A DNA stretch of 13,214 bases from Roseburia zhanii. Lineage in GTDB: Bacteria > Bacillota > Clostridia > Lachnospirales > Lachnospiraceae. The position numbers and the translations under genes were made by a program. The stretch lies in assembly GCF_014287635.1 (NCBI RefSeq), contig NZ_JACOPH010000025.1, positions 1 through 13,214 on the forward strand, in the 5' to 3' direction. Shown here piece after piece: positions 7,601 to 13,214 of the stretch. Numbering within the stretch: position 1 is the first letter of the stretch; each line of letters starts with the position of its first letter. Under the pieces are notes generated by a model. The model had not been told where the DNA came from and made no database searches. It worked only from the letters and a program-made list of their open reading frames with translations.

Positions 7601-10181
7601 TGAAATGACAGCGGCGGCAATGGAAAGCAAGCGTCTGGGACTATGCCAAAAGTCATTATTCGTGGTGCCGAACCACCTGACTGAACAATGGGCAAGTGAT
7701 TTCTTACGGTTATATCCAGGAGCAAATATCCTTGCGGCAACGAAAAAGGATTTTGAACCCGCCAACCGTAAGAAATTTTGTTCCCGTATTGCAACAGGTG
7801 ATTATGATGCCGTTATTATCGGGCATAGTCAGTTTGAAAAAATCCCGTTATCACAGGAAAGACAGGCAGCCACAATCGAAAAACAGATTGATGAGATTGA
7901 GCTTGCTATTGATCAGGCAAAAAGAGACAACGGGGAGCGTTATACCATTAAGCAGATGGAAAAATCGAGGAAAGCATTGCAGGTGCGGCTTGACAAGTTA
8001 AATGACCAGAGCCGTAAGGATAATGTCGTGACTTTTGAGCAGTTGGGTGTAGACAGGCTGTTTGTGGATGAGAGCCACAATTACAAGAACCTGTTCCTTT
8101 ATACGAAAATGAGGAATGTGGCAGGCATCGCACAGACAGAAGCACAGAAGTCATCTGATATGTTTGCCAAGTGCCAGTATCTTGATGAAATCACAGGCGG
8201 CAAGGGTGTGACCTTTGCGACTGGAACACCTATTTCCAACAGCATGACGGAGCTTTATACGAATATGCGTTATCTTCAGTATGGAACGCTTCAGAAGCTG
8301 GGACTGGGACATTTTGACGCATGGGCGGCTTCTTTCGGGGAAACACAGACTGCCATAGAGCTTGCACCGGAAGGAACCGGATACCGGGCAAAGACAAGAT
8401 TTGCGAAGTTTTTCAATCTGCCGGAGCTGATTGCTCTTTTCAAGGAGAGTGCGGACATTCAGACACCGGATATGTTAAAACTTCCTGTGCCGGAAGCAGA
8501 ATATGAAAATGTGGTTCTAAAGCCGAGCGAGTTCCAGAAAGACATGGTAGCGTCCCTAGCGGAACGTGCCGAAGCAGTCCGGGACAGGCAGGTACAGCCT
8601 TACGAGGACAACATGCTAAAGATTACCAATGACGGAAGAAAGCTGGCACTTGACCAGAGGCTGCTCAACGATATGCTGCCGGATGAGGAAAATTCAAAAG
8701 CGGCAACCTGTGTGGAGAAAGCCTATGAGATATGGCAAGATACCAAAGAGCAGAAGTCAGCACAGTTGATTTTCTGTGATTTATCGACACCGAAGGGCGA
8801 TGGCACTTTCAATGTGTATGAGGATATAAAAAATAAGCTTATGAAAAAAGGAGTGCCGGAGAATGAGATAGCATTTATCCATGATGCCAATACAGAACTC
8901 AGAAAAGCGGAGCTGTTTGCAAAAGTAAGAAGCGGACAGGTTCGTTTTTTATTAGGTTCCACCGCCAAAATGGGAGCCGGTACGAATGTGCAGGACAGAC
9001 TGATTGCATTGCATCATCTGGATGTGCCTTGGAGACCTTCTGACATTGAACAGCAGGAGGGAAGAATCTTACGACAGGGCAACCAGAATGATAAGGTCAA
9101 GATATTTCGTTATGTTACGGAAGGTACATTTGACAGTTACTCATGGCAGCTCATTGAGAATAAGCAGAAATTTATCGGACAGATCATGACCAGTAAATCC
9201 CCGGTGCGAAGCTGTGAGGATGTGGACGAAGCGGCACTTTCTTATGCGGAGGTTAAGGCACTTGCAACAGGTAATCCCTACATAAAAGAAAAGATGGATC
9301 TCGATATTCAGGTATCGAAATTGAAACTGATGAAGGCAAACCATACCAGTCAGAAATACAGGCTGGAGGATAACATCACACAGCATTATCCGCACCAGAT
9401 CGCTATTTTCAAGGAACGTATCGAAGGTTTTACCGCTGATATGGAAAAATATGCGAAAAATAAGCCGGAGGATAAGGAACAATTTTTCATGCAGGTGGGA
9501 GGAAAGCCATATACAGATAAAAAGGAAGCAGGAACTGCAATCATAGCCATGTGTAAGGAAATCAAAGGCATCAATGCCAGTGCGGATGTAGGGGAATATC
9601 TTGGATTTAAGCTGAATGTAACTTTTGATTCTTTCAACAATAAATTTGTAATGAATGTCAAAGGAGCCATGAGCCATCCGATGGAAGTCGGCACTGATCC
9701 GCTCGGAAATATCACAAGAATCAACAATGCACTGGAAGCAATGCCAGCACAACTTGAGGAAGCACAGACGAAACTTTCCAATGTGGAACATCAGCTTGAA
9801 ACAGCAAAAGCAGAAGTAGACAAGCCGTTTCCGCAGGAAGCGGAGCTTTCCGAGAAACTGGAACGTCTTGCAGAACTTAATGCCTTGCTTAACATGGATG
9901 AAAAGGGCGATGATGCGATTGGCATGGATGACGAAGCCACGGAACCGGAAAAAACACATGAAGATGTGAAATCGGTGGATAAAAAAGGGGATGAGGTTGC
10001 TGATATGCCAGCAAAGCAGAGTAATCTTGGAAAAACGGTTACGGATGATAAGCTGTCAGACCGACCAGCAGAACGGACTTCATTGCAAGAAAGGCTCGCA
10101 GCAATGAAGGCAAGAGTGTCTGGGACACCTGCAGGAAGGGATGCAGTGGATAAGGCAAAGGGGAAAGATCAGATTTTATAA
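1686..10181 (+). CDS. Giant polyvalent anti-defence protein: ArdC-N-like, DUF3849-like, N6-adenine methylase and SNF2 helicase
   Basis: The protein has about 2831 residues, numbered from GTG 1686. In order: an ArdC-N-like domain, residues about 20-105 ([18 protein letters not shown], then [13 protein letters not shown]); a helical region to about 260; a disordered linker, 262-436, with no aromatic residue at 302-420; QLSLF at 437-441; two copies of a 105-residue domain (466-570 and 687-791); a DUF3849-like domain, about 823-925 ([20 protein letters not shown]); QYVGWGG at 1225-1231; methylase motif [13 protein letters not shown] (1295-1306) and motif IV GNVPFG (1359-1364); Walker A VGAGKT (1966-1971), DESH (2128-2131), ATGTPISNS (2178-2186) and [11 protein letters not shown] (2456-2466) of an SNF2 helicase; C-terminal coiled coils and a basic tail. 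Phage P1 DarB and ICE LtrC-like proteins share the methylase-helicase core and are linked to protection of incoming DNA from restriction. A role in the recipient cell during conjugation is inference. Known colloquially as 'SNF2 family N-terminal domain protein'. Confidence 0.93.
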   Translation: MRKYDFISALAKETAAEVVKNREEWMKYLTTAARLYKYPFREQLLIYAQRPDATACASIELWNERMHCWVNKGAKGIALLDEDDAHGKRLKYVFDVSDVHAARRIGRYPELWELHEEHKEDVIKRLEQTYGATDDKKLFEERLMEIAERIAADYYEELLPDLQYMIEGSFLEGLDEQNVGIRLRETLSDSISFTLLSACGADMQEYGSEFSFDFIHEFNSMDTLAVLGDAANELAKPVLLEIGRTIRAYNRSHEQEQTENLTQKGLANTSEIDYNALKRESKSGHEEYSDNNPNSVERGNRDESDIRKERGLSDTDITGGHSAGGNRNEVRNDEGDLSEGEPQGRVLSVSSERDIERTSADHSEAGRGENGEADKPDGGNRGSDRTAQGNRADALGSEDEQHSEPSRGSGSGRTGLQSVTDTDDLLRGEAPESTFTQLSLFPSFEEQVGTVAAAEASMKYTMPAAFSLPQNELETILRSGGGKQHSRKRIFAKYTEGRNAEQMVDFLKNEYGQTGKGFEINGNPVSVWFDEHGMSVGYGTQARETPIVTMDWEDVESHIRSMIENGTYMSVSEAFLVDTQERNRVANQIYFFLRDGMDEMPEELGLKAGNYPESEAKLMELLSTHEGREQLKNILEDAANRLASGEAELKWRHVKSPEYLLSEIADLDRERLVFPLPDAVEVAQEDFITQDEIDYALGRGSGYEHGAFRIYEYFMEGHDQKETVAFLKNEYGIGGGSGGLPGNDDSHNEHDGKGIRLEKGSYGNPYAKVLLNWNVVEKRLRELIHEDKYLSPQGKENYKAYKEEQAEKARQRELSRLEHGQRLECKKDIDALIAEKFNGFVLPRNTADEIIDKYGIDCVEFVLANTVTHFDYDGRFSRNNKDWAKGIVAENEWQNNDLILSSHPAVLDGFTNQARRYINVLREKEKEAQQRITIDGYECVLVDEWGSEKEKYLLGNNIEDSSFYYAQVNGKTFEYDHKPERGEVEDDYTNAIAEEDIDRHEAEVFSRFEGTDGIAELDEVQELAWHVVHDADDEYGNPTQWSATLSEGVFLWIDKEVDGYAIYDTADTTRPALETFSTLQEAMDWGNELAESGREAEAEFSDEKEQNVVTEQTEDELDSIDTQSARERLENGEADRQTEEMLSQVLTGEWEPLTPSAEENKTVQERSVATPDKSNAVNFHISDDRLGEGSPKEKFQRNVAAIRLLEQIEGENRYATPQEQQILSQYVGWGGLADAFDESKSNWSAEYHQLKELLSPEEYRMARESTLNAHYTSPVIIRQMYETLEKMGFSKGNVLEPSMGIGNFFGMMPDSMKESRLYGVELDSITGRIAKQLYPQADVQIKGFEKTDYPNDFFDVAIGNVPFGQYKVADKQYDKNNFLIHDYFFAKTLDKVRPGGVVAFITSKGTMDKASPEVRRYLAQRADLLGAVRLPNTAFKANAGTEVTSDILFFQKRDRMVEREPDWVHLGEDADGIAMNAYFAQHPEQIVGKMEMVSGPYGMESTCRADDSRPFAEQLAKALENITGQIDTIDLDEELADDMSRQSIPADPSVKNFSYTVVENEVYYRENSVMKPVEVSDTAKERIKGMVAIRNCTQELIDMQLEEYSDAAIKGKQAELNTLYDSFLKKYGLINSQTNKRAFNQDSSYCLLCSLEKLDDEGNFKGKADMFTKRTIKRAEVVTSVDTASEALAVSLAEKAKIDLDYMAELTEKDKDTLIEELRGVIFQNPLTDVWETADQYLSGNVREKLAIAATYAENHPEYAPNVQALTQVQPRELDASEIEVRIGATWIDPKYINDFMRDTFQTPEHLFRRDTIGVQFSGVTGEWNIKGKNADFGNTLVNMTYGTSRVNAYKILEDSLNLKDTRVYDTIEEDGKEKRVLNKKETMIASQKQEAIREAFKDWVFHDPERRQTLVAKYNELFNSTRPREYDGSHLKFPGMTPDIELKPHQKNAVAHVLYGDNTLLAHCVGAGKTFEMTAAAMESKRLGLCQKSLFVVPNHLTEQWASDFLRLYPGANILAATKKDFEPANRKKFCSRIATGDYDAVIIGHSQFEKIPLSQERQAATIEKQIDEIELAIDQAKRDNGERYTIKQMEKSRKALQVRLDKLNDQSRKDNVVTFEQLGVDRLFVDESHNYKNLFLYTKMRNVAGIAQTEAQKSSDMFAKCQYLDEITGGKGVTFATGTPISNSMTELYTNMRYLQYGTLQKLGLGHFDAWAASFGETQTAIELAPEGTGYRAKTRFAKFFNLPELIALFKESADIQTPDMLKLPVPEAEYENVVLKPSEFQKDMVASLAERAEAVRDRQVQPYEDNMLKITNDGRKLALDQRLLNDMLPDEENSKAATCVEKAYEIWQDTKEQKSAQLIFCDLSTPKGDGTFNVYEDIKNKLMKKGVPENEIAFIHDANTELRKAELFAKVRSGQVRFLLGSTAKMGAGTNVQDRLIALHHLDVPWRPSDIEQQEGRILRQGNQNDKVKIFRYVTEGTFDSYSWQLIENKQKFIGQIMTSKSPVRSCEDVDEAALSYAEVKALATGNPYIKEKMDLDIQVSKLKLMKANHTSQKYRLEDNITQHYPHQIAIFKERIEGFTADMEKYAKNKPEDKEQFFMQVGGKPYTDKKEAGTAIIAMCKEIKGINASADVGEYLGFKLNVTFDSFNNKFVMNVKGAMSHPMEVGTDPLGNITRINNALEAMPAQLEEAQTKLSNVEHQLETAKAEVDKPFPQEAELSEKLERLAELNALLNMDEKGDDAIGMDDEATEPEKTHEDVKSVDKKGDEVADMPAKQSNLGKTVTDDKLSDRPAERTSLQERLAAMKARVSGTPAGRDAVDKAKGKDQIL
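2574..2581 (+). promoter_or_regulatory. Ribosome binding site for the embedded tnpV gene
   Basis: GAAAGGGG lies 8 bases before ATG 2590. It is not a full AGGAGG but is purine-rich and correctly spaced, inside the coding sequence of the giant gene. Confidence 0.5.
2590..2943 (+). CDS. tnpV: TnpV-family transposon-encoded protein, overlapping the giant gene in another frame
   Basis: This 117-residue protein is read in the +1 frame relative to the giant gene and lies entirely within it. It matches from memory the full length of the TnpV family (Pfam 'TnpV', named from Tn4451 and common in clostridial elements): an N-terminal beta part '[14 protein letters not shown]', then '[12 protein letters not shown]', '[10 protein letters not shown]', '[20 protein letters not shown]', '[13 protein letters not shown]'. 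The segments fall in family order and spacing, with start and stop where expected, so this is not a chance frame. The biochemical role of TnpV is not established; it has been compared with excisionase-like accessory proteins. The giant protein shows only a low-complexity linker over the same bases, so the TnpV frame carries the sequence constraint. Translation would come from the shared mRNA by internal initiation. What I cannot show is that it is expressed. Confidence 0.85.
   Translation: MNLTYEKNGDYLIPTLQADIQPEGTVTKYGMMRETYLKENHRGVYSAFLLKGTLKEHLLTIQKQAEERMEKLTSQMAATEGVTEQLKETEQMLWVAKMNSIRNRAEEVVLGELVYSL
3081..4058 (+). repeat. Two copies of a ~105-residue domain inside the giant protein
   Basis: Copy 1 is at 3081-3395 (residues 466-570) and copy 2 at 3744-4058 (residues 687-791). 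Both begin with a helix ([10 protein letters not shown] / [10 protein letters not shown]), contain FLKNEYG at residues 506-512 and 726-732, then a glycine-rich turn, and end with W-x-x-VE-x-x-(I/L)R-x-(M/L)I and a Y(M/L)S terminus. The FLKNEYG anchors lie exactly 220 residues apart and their DNA differs at only one of 21 bases. The rest of the two copies has diverged. The domain resembles repeats I have seen in other ICE helicases of this class and could be one of the unnamed 'large polyvalent protein' domains. Confidence 0.75.
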
Positions 10182-10188
10182 AAAAAGT

Positions 10189-10241
10189 TTTATTCCCAAC
10201 TTTATTCCCAACCTGTCAGCACTATTCGGGTTGGGAATAAA
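10189..10241. repeat. 12-bp element present twice direct and once inverted, forming a strong hairpin
   Basis: TTTATTCCCAAC occurs at 10189-10200 and 10201-10212, and its inverse GTTGGGAATAAA at 10230-10241. The second and third copies pair, and the stem extends to 15 bp (10201-10215 with 10227-10241, one wobble) around an 11-base loop. The first copy could pair with the third instead, so two mutually exclusive hairpins exist. No T run follows on the + strand, so it is a poor terminator for the giant gene. On the other strand the hairpin is followed by the complement of the A run at 10180-10186. It could be a protein-binding site, an element-processing site or a minus-strand terminator. Confidence 0.7.
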
Positions 10242-10276
10242 AGCAGGATTATTAAAAATGTTATAGCAGTTGATGT

Positions 10277-10303
10277 AAGGGCAGTCAGTAGTGGCTGCCT
10301 TTT
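10277..10303 (+). terminator. Terminator-like hairpin, near copy of the one at 1622-1656
   Basis: AAGGGCAG (10277-10284) pairs with CTGCCTTT (10295-10302) with one GT wobble, then a short T run. It shares GGCAGTCA, GTAGTG and GGCTGCCTTTT with the hairpin ahead of the giant gene and, like it, stands about 13 bases before a ribosome binding site (GGAGG, 10316-10320). Confidence 0.65.
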
Positions 10304-10313
10304 ATCGTACAAA

Positions 10314-10469
10314 ATGGAGGTCATTTATGGCAGAAAATTGTTATTGGTAGGAGCATGTGGCAATGAGGATTGGCAGATGTTACCGTTTTGCTTGGATGCG
10401 CAATCAGGAATTGTATCAGATTGTGAAAATGCAAAGGAGTATCGAAAACTTATAGGGTTACAGATATAG
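10314..10469 (+). pseudogene. Remnant of a small ICE gene with a frameshifted start
   Basis: GGAGG at 10316-10320 is 6 bases before ATG 10327, but that frame ends after seven codons (MAENCYW, stop). A different frame, open from ATG 10314 to TAG 10467-10469, reads 51 residues with coding character (RKLLLVGACGNEDWQMLP, then LDAQSGIVSDCENAKEY). Its only ATG overlaps the ribosome binding site, so it cannot be well translated as it stands. The simplest reading is that a one- or two-base change after ATG 10327 broke a short gene of the element. It might alternatively be a poorly started small ORF. I do not recognise the family. Confidence 0.45.
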
Positions 10470-10508
10470 TAAGAGGCACGCCCAAATTTCAGGTTTCGTT
10501 CCATTCTG

Positions 10509-10535
10509 TAAAGAAAAATGAATAAATGTCGATAA
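10509..10535 (+). promoter_or_regulatory. Sigma-28 (SigD, flagellar) type promoter
   Basis: TAAA at 10509-10512 and GTCGATAA at 10528-10535 are separated by 15 bases. The Firmicutes sigma-28 consensus is TAAA, 14-16 bases, GCCGATAA/T, so this differs at a single position of the -10. Transcription would begin near 10542, about 79 bases before ATG 10621. The next gene and perhaps the three after it would then be transcribed with late flagellar genes. Confidence 0.6.
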
Positions 10536-10554
10536 ATATTATGAGCTAAGGATG

Positions 10555-10592
10555 GCGTCTGTTTTCAAGGGATTGAATGTGAAAATAGACGC
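10555..10592 (+). promoter_or_regulatory. Leader hairpin between the promoter and the ribosome binding site
   Basis: GCGTCTGTTTTC (10555-10566) pairs with GAAAATAGACGC (10581-10592) over 12 bp with one wobble and a 14-base loop. A T-rich but interrupted stretch follows, then TTGGATTGGAGG. It could protect the transcript, control access to the ribosome binding site, or attenuate. Confidence 0.55.
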
Positions 10593-10608
10593 TGTTTCTG
10601 TTTGGATT

Positions 10609-10613
10609 GGAGG
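10609..10613 (+). promoter_or_regulatory. Ribosome binding site fixing the start at ATG 10621
   Basis: GGAGG stands 7 bases before ATG 10621. The in-frame ATG at 10552 lies at the foot of the leader hairpin and has AAGG directly against it, so the 23 extra residues are rejected. Confidence 0.8.
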
Positions 10614-10620
10614 TTATATT

Positions 10621-11580
10621 ATGAGAATACAAGCGGCAAATACATTTTATACAGGTACTTACTCTGTTTTGAATACGAAGTCATCATTTCCATATGCTGT
10701 GAAAGTTGAAGGTTACGGAAATACAAGAAACCAAAGGAGTTTATTTCAGTTTGCACATGTGACAATAACAGAACATATGGTAAATGCAAAATATGGTACA
10801 AAGATTACAAACGGTTCGAGAGTGCAGATGCAGACCGCAGGTAGTAAGAAAAAAGAAGATTGGACTGAGGTTTCCAAAGAACAGTTGGCAGAAGTAAAAC
10901 TACCGGCATCATTTGATAAATTGAAAGAACAAAATTCTTATTTTTATCATGGAGAAAACATATCGGATTATGAACTAGTGCAAACTGCAGTAGCATTGGG
11001 GAAAATGGAATTACCAACAGATGAGAAAAAGTGTATCCCAGACAGAGTTGCAATGGATGCATTTGAAGTGCTTGTCAGAGACCAGGCGGCTCCAAAAAAC
11101 TCATGGTCAAATACATTGTATTCGGAGGATGGAAAATATACCTTTACAAAGACTGAAAGCGGAAGATGGCAGATGCATTTGATTGATGATGCTGCCATAG
11201 GTGCATCTTTGGAAGATATAGCAAATTGGATGATGAGCGGCACGCCCAATAGAAATATTGAGACACGCTACCTAAATTATCTTCATACTGTTGATCCGGA
11301 TTTATATAATGTGGCGATGCGAATAGGTTCCGAGGTTCGTTCTTATGGTTTTATGGAGGATTTACATCAGCAGGGAGTATTAAGTGATAGTCAAAATCAG
11401 TATGATATGAGTCTGTTGGGTATGTTATTCGGTAAAGATGCGGATAGTATGCGTATGATATTGAATGGGTGTAAGGAGTCTGGTAATTTTTTGGAATTAT
11501 TGGATTTGTATAGCCCGGATGGAGCAAAATCGTTGGATAAGCTTCGGGAACAGCAATATAAGCACGGTGGAATTGTTTAA
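10621..11580 (+). CDS. Unrecognised 319-residue protein, first gene of a sigma-28-type cluster
   Basis: An intact soluble-looking protein with no signal peptide or membrane span. It opens with MRIQAANTFYTGTYSVLNTK, has a lysine-rich stretch at about residues 70-90, a middle beta-like part (YSEDGKYTFTKTESGRWQMH) at about 160-180, and a helical last third (YLNYLHTVDPDLYNVAMRIG, then LGMLFGKDADSMRMILNGC). The opening, with small polar residues and aromatic 'YTGTYS', is like the starts of other cytoplasmic Lachnospiraceae proteins found next to DUF6033-like genes. I do not recognise a domain. The next gene begins 13 bases after its stop. The upstream promoter would couple it to motility genes. 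Secretion through the flagellar export apparatus is conceivable, because late sigma-28 genes often encode exported proteins and no Sec signal is present, but nothing in the sequence shows it. Confidence 0.8.
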   Translation: MRIQAANTFYTGTYSVLNTKSSFPYAVKVEGYGNTRNQRSLFQFAHVTITEHMVNAKYGTKITNGSRVQMQTAGSKKKEDWTEVSKEQLAEVKLPASFDKLKEQNSYFYHGENISDYELVQTAVALGKMELPTDEKKCIPDRVAMDAFEVLVRDQAAPKNSWSNTLYSEDGKYTFTKTESGRWQMHLIDDAAIGASLEDIANWMMSGTPNRNIETRYLNYLHTVDPDLYNVAMRIGSEVRSYGFMEDLHQQGVLSDSQNQYDMSLLGMLFGKDADSMRMILNGCKESGNFLELLDLYSPDGAKSLDKLREQQYKHGGIV

Positions 11581-11593
11581 CATAGCGAGTTTT

Positions 11594-12259
11594 ATGACAG
11601 GATATGAAAAAGCAATTAATTCTCGAAGTAGAAGAGTGTGAAACACTAATGTAGCAACGGAGGTAAAGACAAACAGCAAGGACAAAGTGCAGGAATACTA
11701 TGAGAAACTGTGTAAAAAGTTCCCGGAGATTACTTTTAATACGGGTAGCAGTCTTATGAGTGGAAATGAAAATAAAGTGGTAATAAATCTTTCTAGCGAA
11801 TGTCTAAAGAAAATGGCAAATGATCCGGAATTTGCCAAGAAAGTAGAGTTTAATTTAACTGGTGCAGTACCGGGACAGAATAGAATGTTTGCACAAGCCA
11901 AAGCTGATAATGCAGTGATACATGGTGTTACAACTGTAATAGATGCCGATGGGAATGCTTCTGTTACTTGCGGAGGTATGACAAGAACCAGTGGTTCAAA
12001 ACAAAATTCAACTACATTGAATGCGGAAAAGAAACAAAAAGAAAGATTATAGAAAAAGCGTGAGGAAAGAAAAATCTCAGAAGAAAAGGCAGCTAAGAGA
12101 CGGGCAGAGAAAAAGGCGCAGTTGGAGAAGCTGACAGAAGATGAAACGTTTACAATATCAGCTACTGGCACTGATGTAAAAAGTGTTACGCAGAACCTCT
12201 TAGCTGCGGTTTCTGGTACATCTGCGCCGACAGGGGCAAGTTTTGATATAAAGGCATAA
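11594..12259 (+). pseudogene. DUF6033-like gene interrupted by two in-frame stop codons
   Basis: From ATG 11594 to TAA 12257-12259 one frame of 222 codons stays open apart from TGA at 11639-11641 and TAG at 12050-12052. The first part reads MTGYEKAINSRSRRV, stop, NTNVATEVK. The middle, about 120 residues, carries the DUF6033-type signature 'EYYEKLCKKFPEITFNTGS', 'LKKMANDPEFAKKVE' and 'TVIDADGNASVTCGG'. After the TAG comes a lysine/glutamate-rich helix (KKREERKISEEKAAKRRAEK) and the usual ending 'TDVKSVTQNLLAAVSGTS...FDIKA'. No frameshift is present. GTG 11687 could start a shortened middle piece but has no properly spaced ribosome binding site. The fourth gene of the cluster may be an intact paralogue. 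Decay by point mutation is most likely; the function of the family is unknown. Confidence 0.75.
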
Positions 12260-12277
12260 GGAGAAATTGTTCATATT

Positions 12278-12347
12278 CCGCAAGGCGCATAAACCTTTGC
12301 TTTTGCGGACTGCCCGGACTTATTGCAAGGGGGCAGGGGCGGCAATA
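12278..12347 (+). other. GC-rich structured spacer with a possible pseudoknot
   Basis: The 119-base spacer between the second and third cluster genes holds a GC-rich patch unlike its surroundings. CCGCAA (12278-12283) pairs with TTGCGG (12303-12308). CTGCCC (12310-12315) pairs with GGGCAG (12331-12336), and TATTGC (12321-12326) with GCAATA (12342-12347). The last two pairings cross each other, the layout of an H-type pseudoknot. It ends 18 bases before the GGAGG of the next gene. No known riboswitch was recognised. Confidence 0.4.
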
Positions 12348-12378
12348 TAAAAAATTGATGACAATGGAGGATTAGGAA

Positions 12379-13110
12379 ATGGCTATTAATGGAGTCGGAC
12401 ATAATTATGATTATTTGGGAACGACTACAAATTATATACGGGGAAAAGCAACTGTTAGGGAAGCAATCTCAAAGATGGTGAAGCAGTAGGCAAATCTTTC
12501 TATTTCTGATGCAGGAAGAAATATGCAGCGGGAAATGGCAAGCAAATTTGAACCCGATTCGGATTATACCAATGTCAGGGAACTGACAATACAAAATACA
12601 AATGAGGTTGCTTGGGAACACTATACCGCAATGCGGGATATTAGCAGCCTAACATTAAAAGACGGGAATTATAATGTTGAAGATGTGATGAAATCTATAA
12701 TGGATACATATGAAACCCGTTATAATGAAATCGTAAAAGAACATGAAAATGGAGATCGTGAAGTTTCCTACGAACTTACGGGGAAAAGGTCATTGACACT
12801 TGACGAAGATTTAGCCGGATTGGACGAAGCCTTTAAAATGCGTCTGGCAAATTTAGAAGGATATATTACCTGTCAACAAACCAATAAAGCATTTGAAAAC
12901 GCAGGCAGTTCATGGTATTTCCGTAGAAATAGCCCTCAAAATGAAGTAAAAACACAAGATAAGGCTCAAATGTTTGATACAAAATATCAGAAAACCGCAG
13001 TATCAATAATGGAGCAGGCTAAAGAGAAGTTTTTGGTAGCCTTTAAAAGTATAAATTACAAACAAGGAACAGCAACAAGCATACTATCGGATATTATGAA
13101 AAAGTGCTGA
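12379..13110 (+). pseudogene. MAINGVG-type gene interrupted by an in-frame TAG at codon 37
   Basis: ATG 12379 is 8 bases after GGAGG (12366-12370). The frame reads MAINGVGHNYDYLGTTTNY and on to VKQ, meets TAG at 12487-12489, then continues without shift as ANLSISDAGRNMQREM to TGA at 13108-13110, 244 codons in all. The long downstream part is helical (MRDISSLTLKDGNYNVEDVM, then EVSYELTGKRSLTLDEDLAG, EAFKMRLANLEGYITCQQTN, KFLVAFKSINYK). I know similar proteins as hypotheticals of Lachnospiraceae motility-type clusters. Restart at ATG 12523, with AGGAAG only 4 bases before it, might give a 195-residue protein without the shared N-terminal tag. CAG to TAG is one transition, and QQ at that place would be unremarkable. 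A nonsense mutation is the likeliest cause. Confidence 0.7.
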
Positions 13111-13126
13111 TAAAGGAGGATTAAAA

Positions 13127-13214
13127 ATGGCTATTAGTGGAGTAGGACAGAGTTATTATCAGAACAATGTTGCAACAACGAAAAGTACAAAGAGCGTAAA
13201 CAGCACGGGAGAAA
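13127..13214 (+). CDS. Start of a further MAISGVG-type gene, possibly a DUF6033-like paralogue (truncated by window edge)
   Basis: ATG 13127 lies 7 bases after AAGGAGG (13113-13119) and 16 bases after the previous stop. The 29 visible residues begin MAISGVGQSYYQNNVATTKS and are rich in S, T, K and N. The opening repeats that of the preceding gene (MAINGVGHNY), and the 'NNVATTKS' part resembles 'NTNVATEVK' near the start of the DUF6033-like pseudogene. It is therefore probably an intact relative of that broken gene, but too little is visible to prove it. Confidence 0.7.
   Translation, partial: MAISGVGQSYYQNNVATTKSTKSVNSTGE

Noticed and set aside
9141..9959. Minus-strand frame of 272 codons
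   Set aside because: It is fully antisense to the conserved helicase gene, is rich in C, F and H with no recognisable pattern and no ribosome binding site. It is a shadow of the coding strand, as are the other minus-strand frames.
10552..10620. ATG 10552 as start of the 319-residue protein
   Set aside because: It sits at the base of the leader hairpin with no spacing to an AAGG. GGAGG at 10609 serves ATG 10621.
11594..13110. TAG read as an amino acid throughout this genome
   Set aside because: TAG ends the genes at 138, 453 and 1598 in this same window, so a general change of code is not supported.
1..13214. tRNA, rRNA, CRISPR arrays, insertion sequences, integrase or relaxase genes
   Set aside because: I looked and found none. 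There are no spaced direct repeats of CRISPR form, no transposase motifs and no cloverleaf in the gaps.

Overview
The window looks like part of an integrative conjugative element (ICE) of a gut Firmicute, most likely in the Lachnospiraceae. This rests on AAGGAGG-type ribosome binding sites, moderate-to-low GC, and protein types (a polyvalent SNF2/methylase giant, TnpV, DUF6033-like) that I know mainly from that group. A sigma-28-type promoter in the right part points to a motile relative such as Roseburia or Agathobacter. The species itself cannot be read from the sequence.

Left part (1-1600): the tail of an unrecognised ORF; a 79-residue acidic helical protein that resembles the detached cytoplasmic head of an anti-sigma-like membrane protein; a multi-pass membrane protein of about 218 residues; and a 98-residue protein of a kind found next to ICE helicase genes. 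A clear terminator-like hairpin sits just before the ribosome binding site of the last of these.

Centre (1686-10181): one very large gene of about 2831 codons. Its protein carries an ArdC-N-like domain, a long disordered linker, a duplicated domain of about 105 residues, a DUF3849-like domain, an N6-adenine methylase fold and an SNF2-type helicase. This is the 'polyvalent protein' class thought to protect conjugating DNA from host defences. Inside it, out of frame, lies a complete 117-codon tnpV-type gene (2590-2943) with its own ribosome binding site. The disordered linker of the giant protein is simply the other reading frame of this gene. This is the most striking feature of the window. 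The linker is followed at once by a sliding-clamp-binding type motif, QLSLF.

Junction (10182-10620): a 12-bp sequence present twice direct and once inverted, a hairpin that copies the one before the giant gene, a broken small gene, and then a good match to a sigma-28 promoter. ICE-type content appears to stop here, although no att site could be identified.

Right part (10621-13214): a run of four genes of the Lachnospiraceae 'MAI(S/N)GVG' and DUF6033-like kind, each starting within about 120 bases of the previous stop. The first is intact. The second and third keep their reading frames but are interrupted by in-frame stop codons (TGA and TAG in the second, TAG in the third). The fourth runs off the window. 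No tRNA, rRNA, CRISPR array or transposase was seen.
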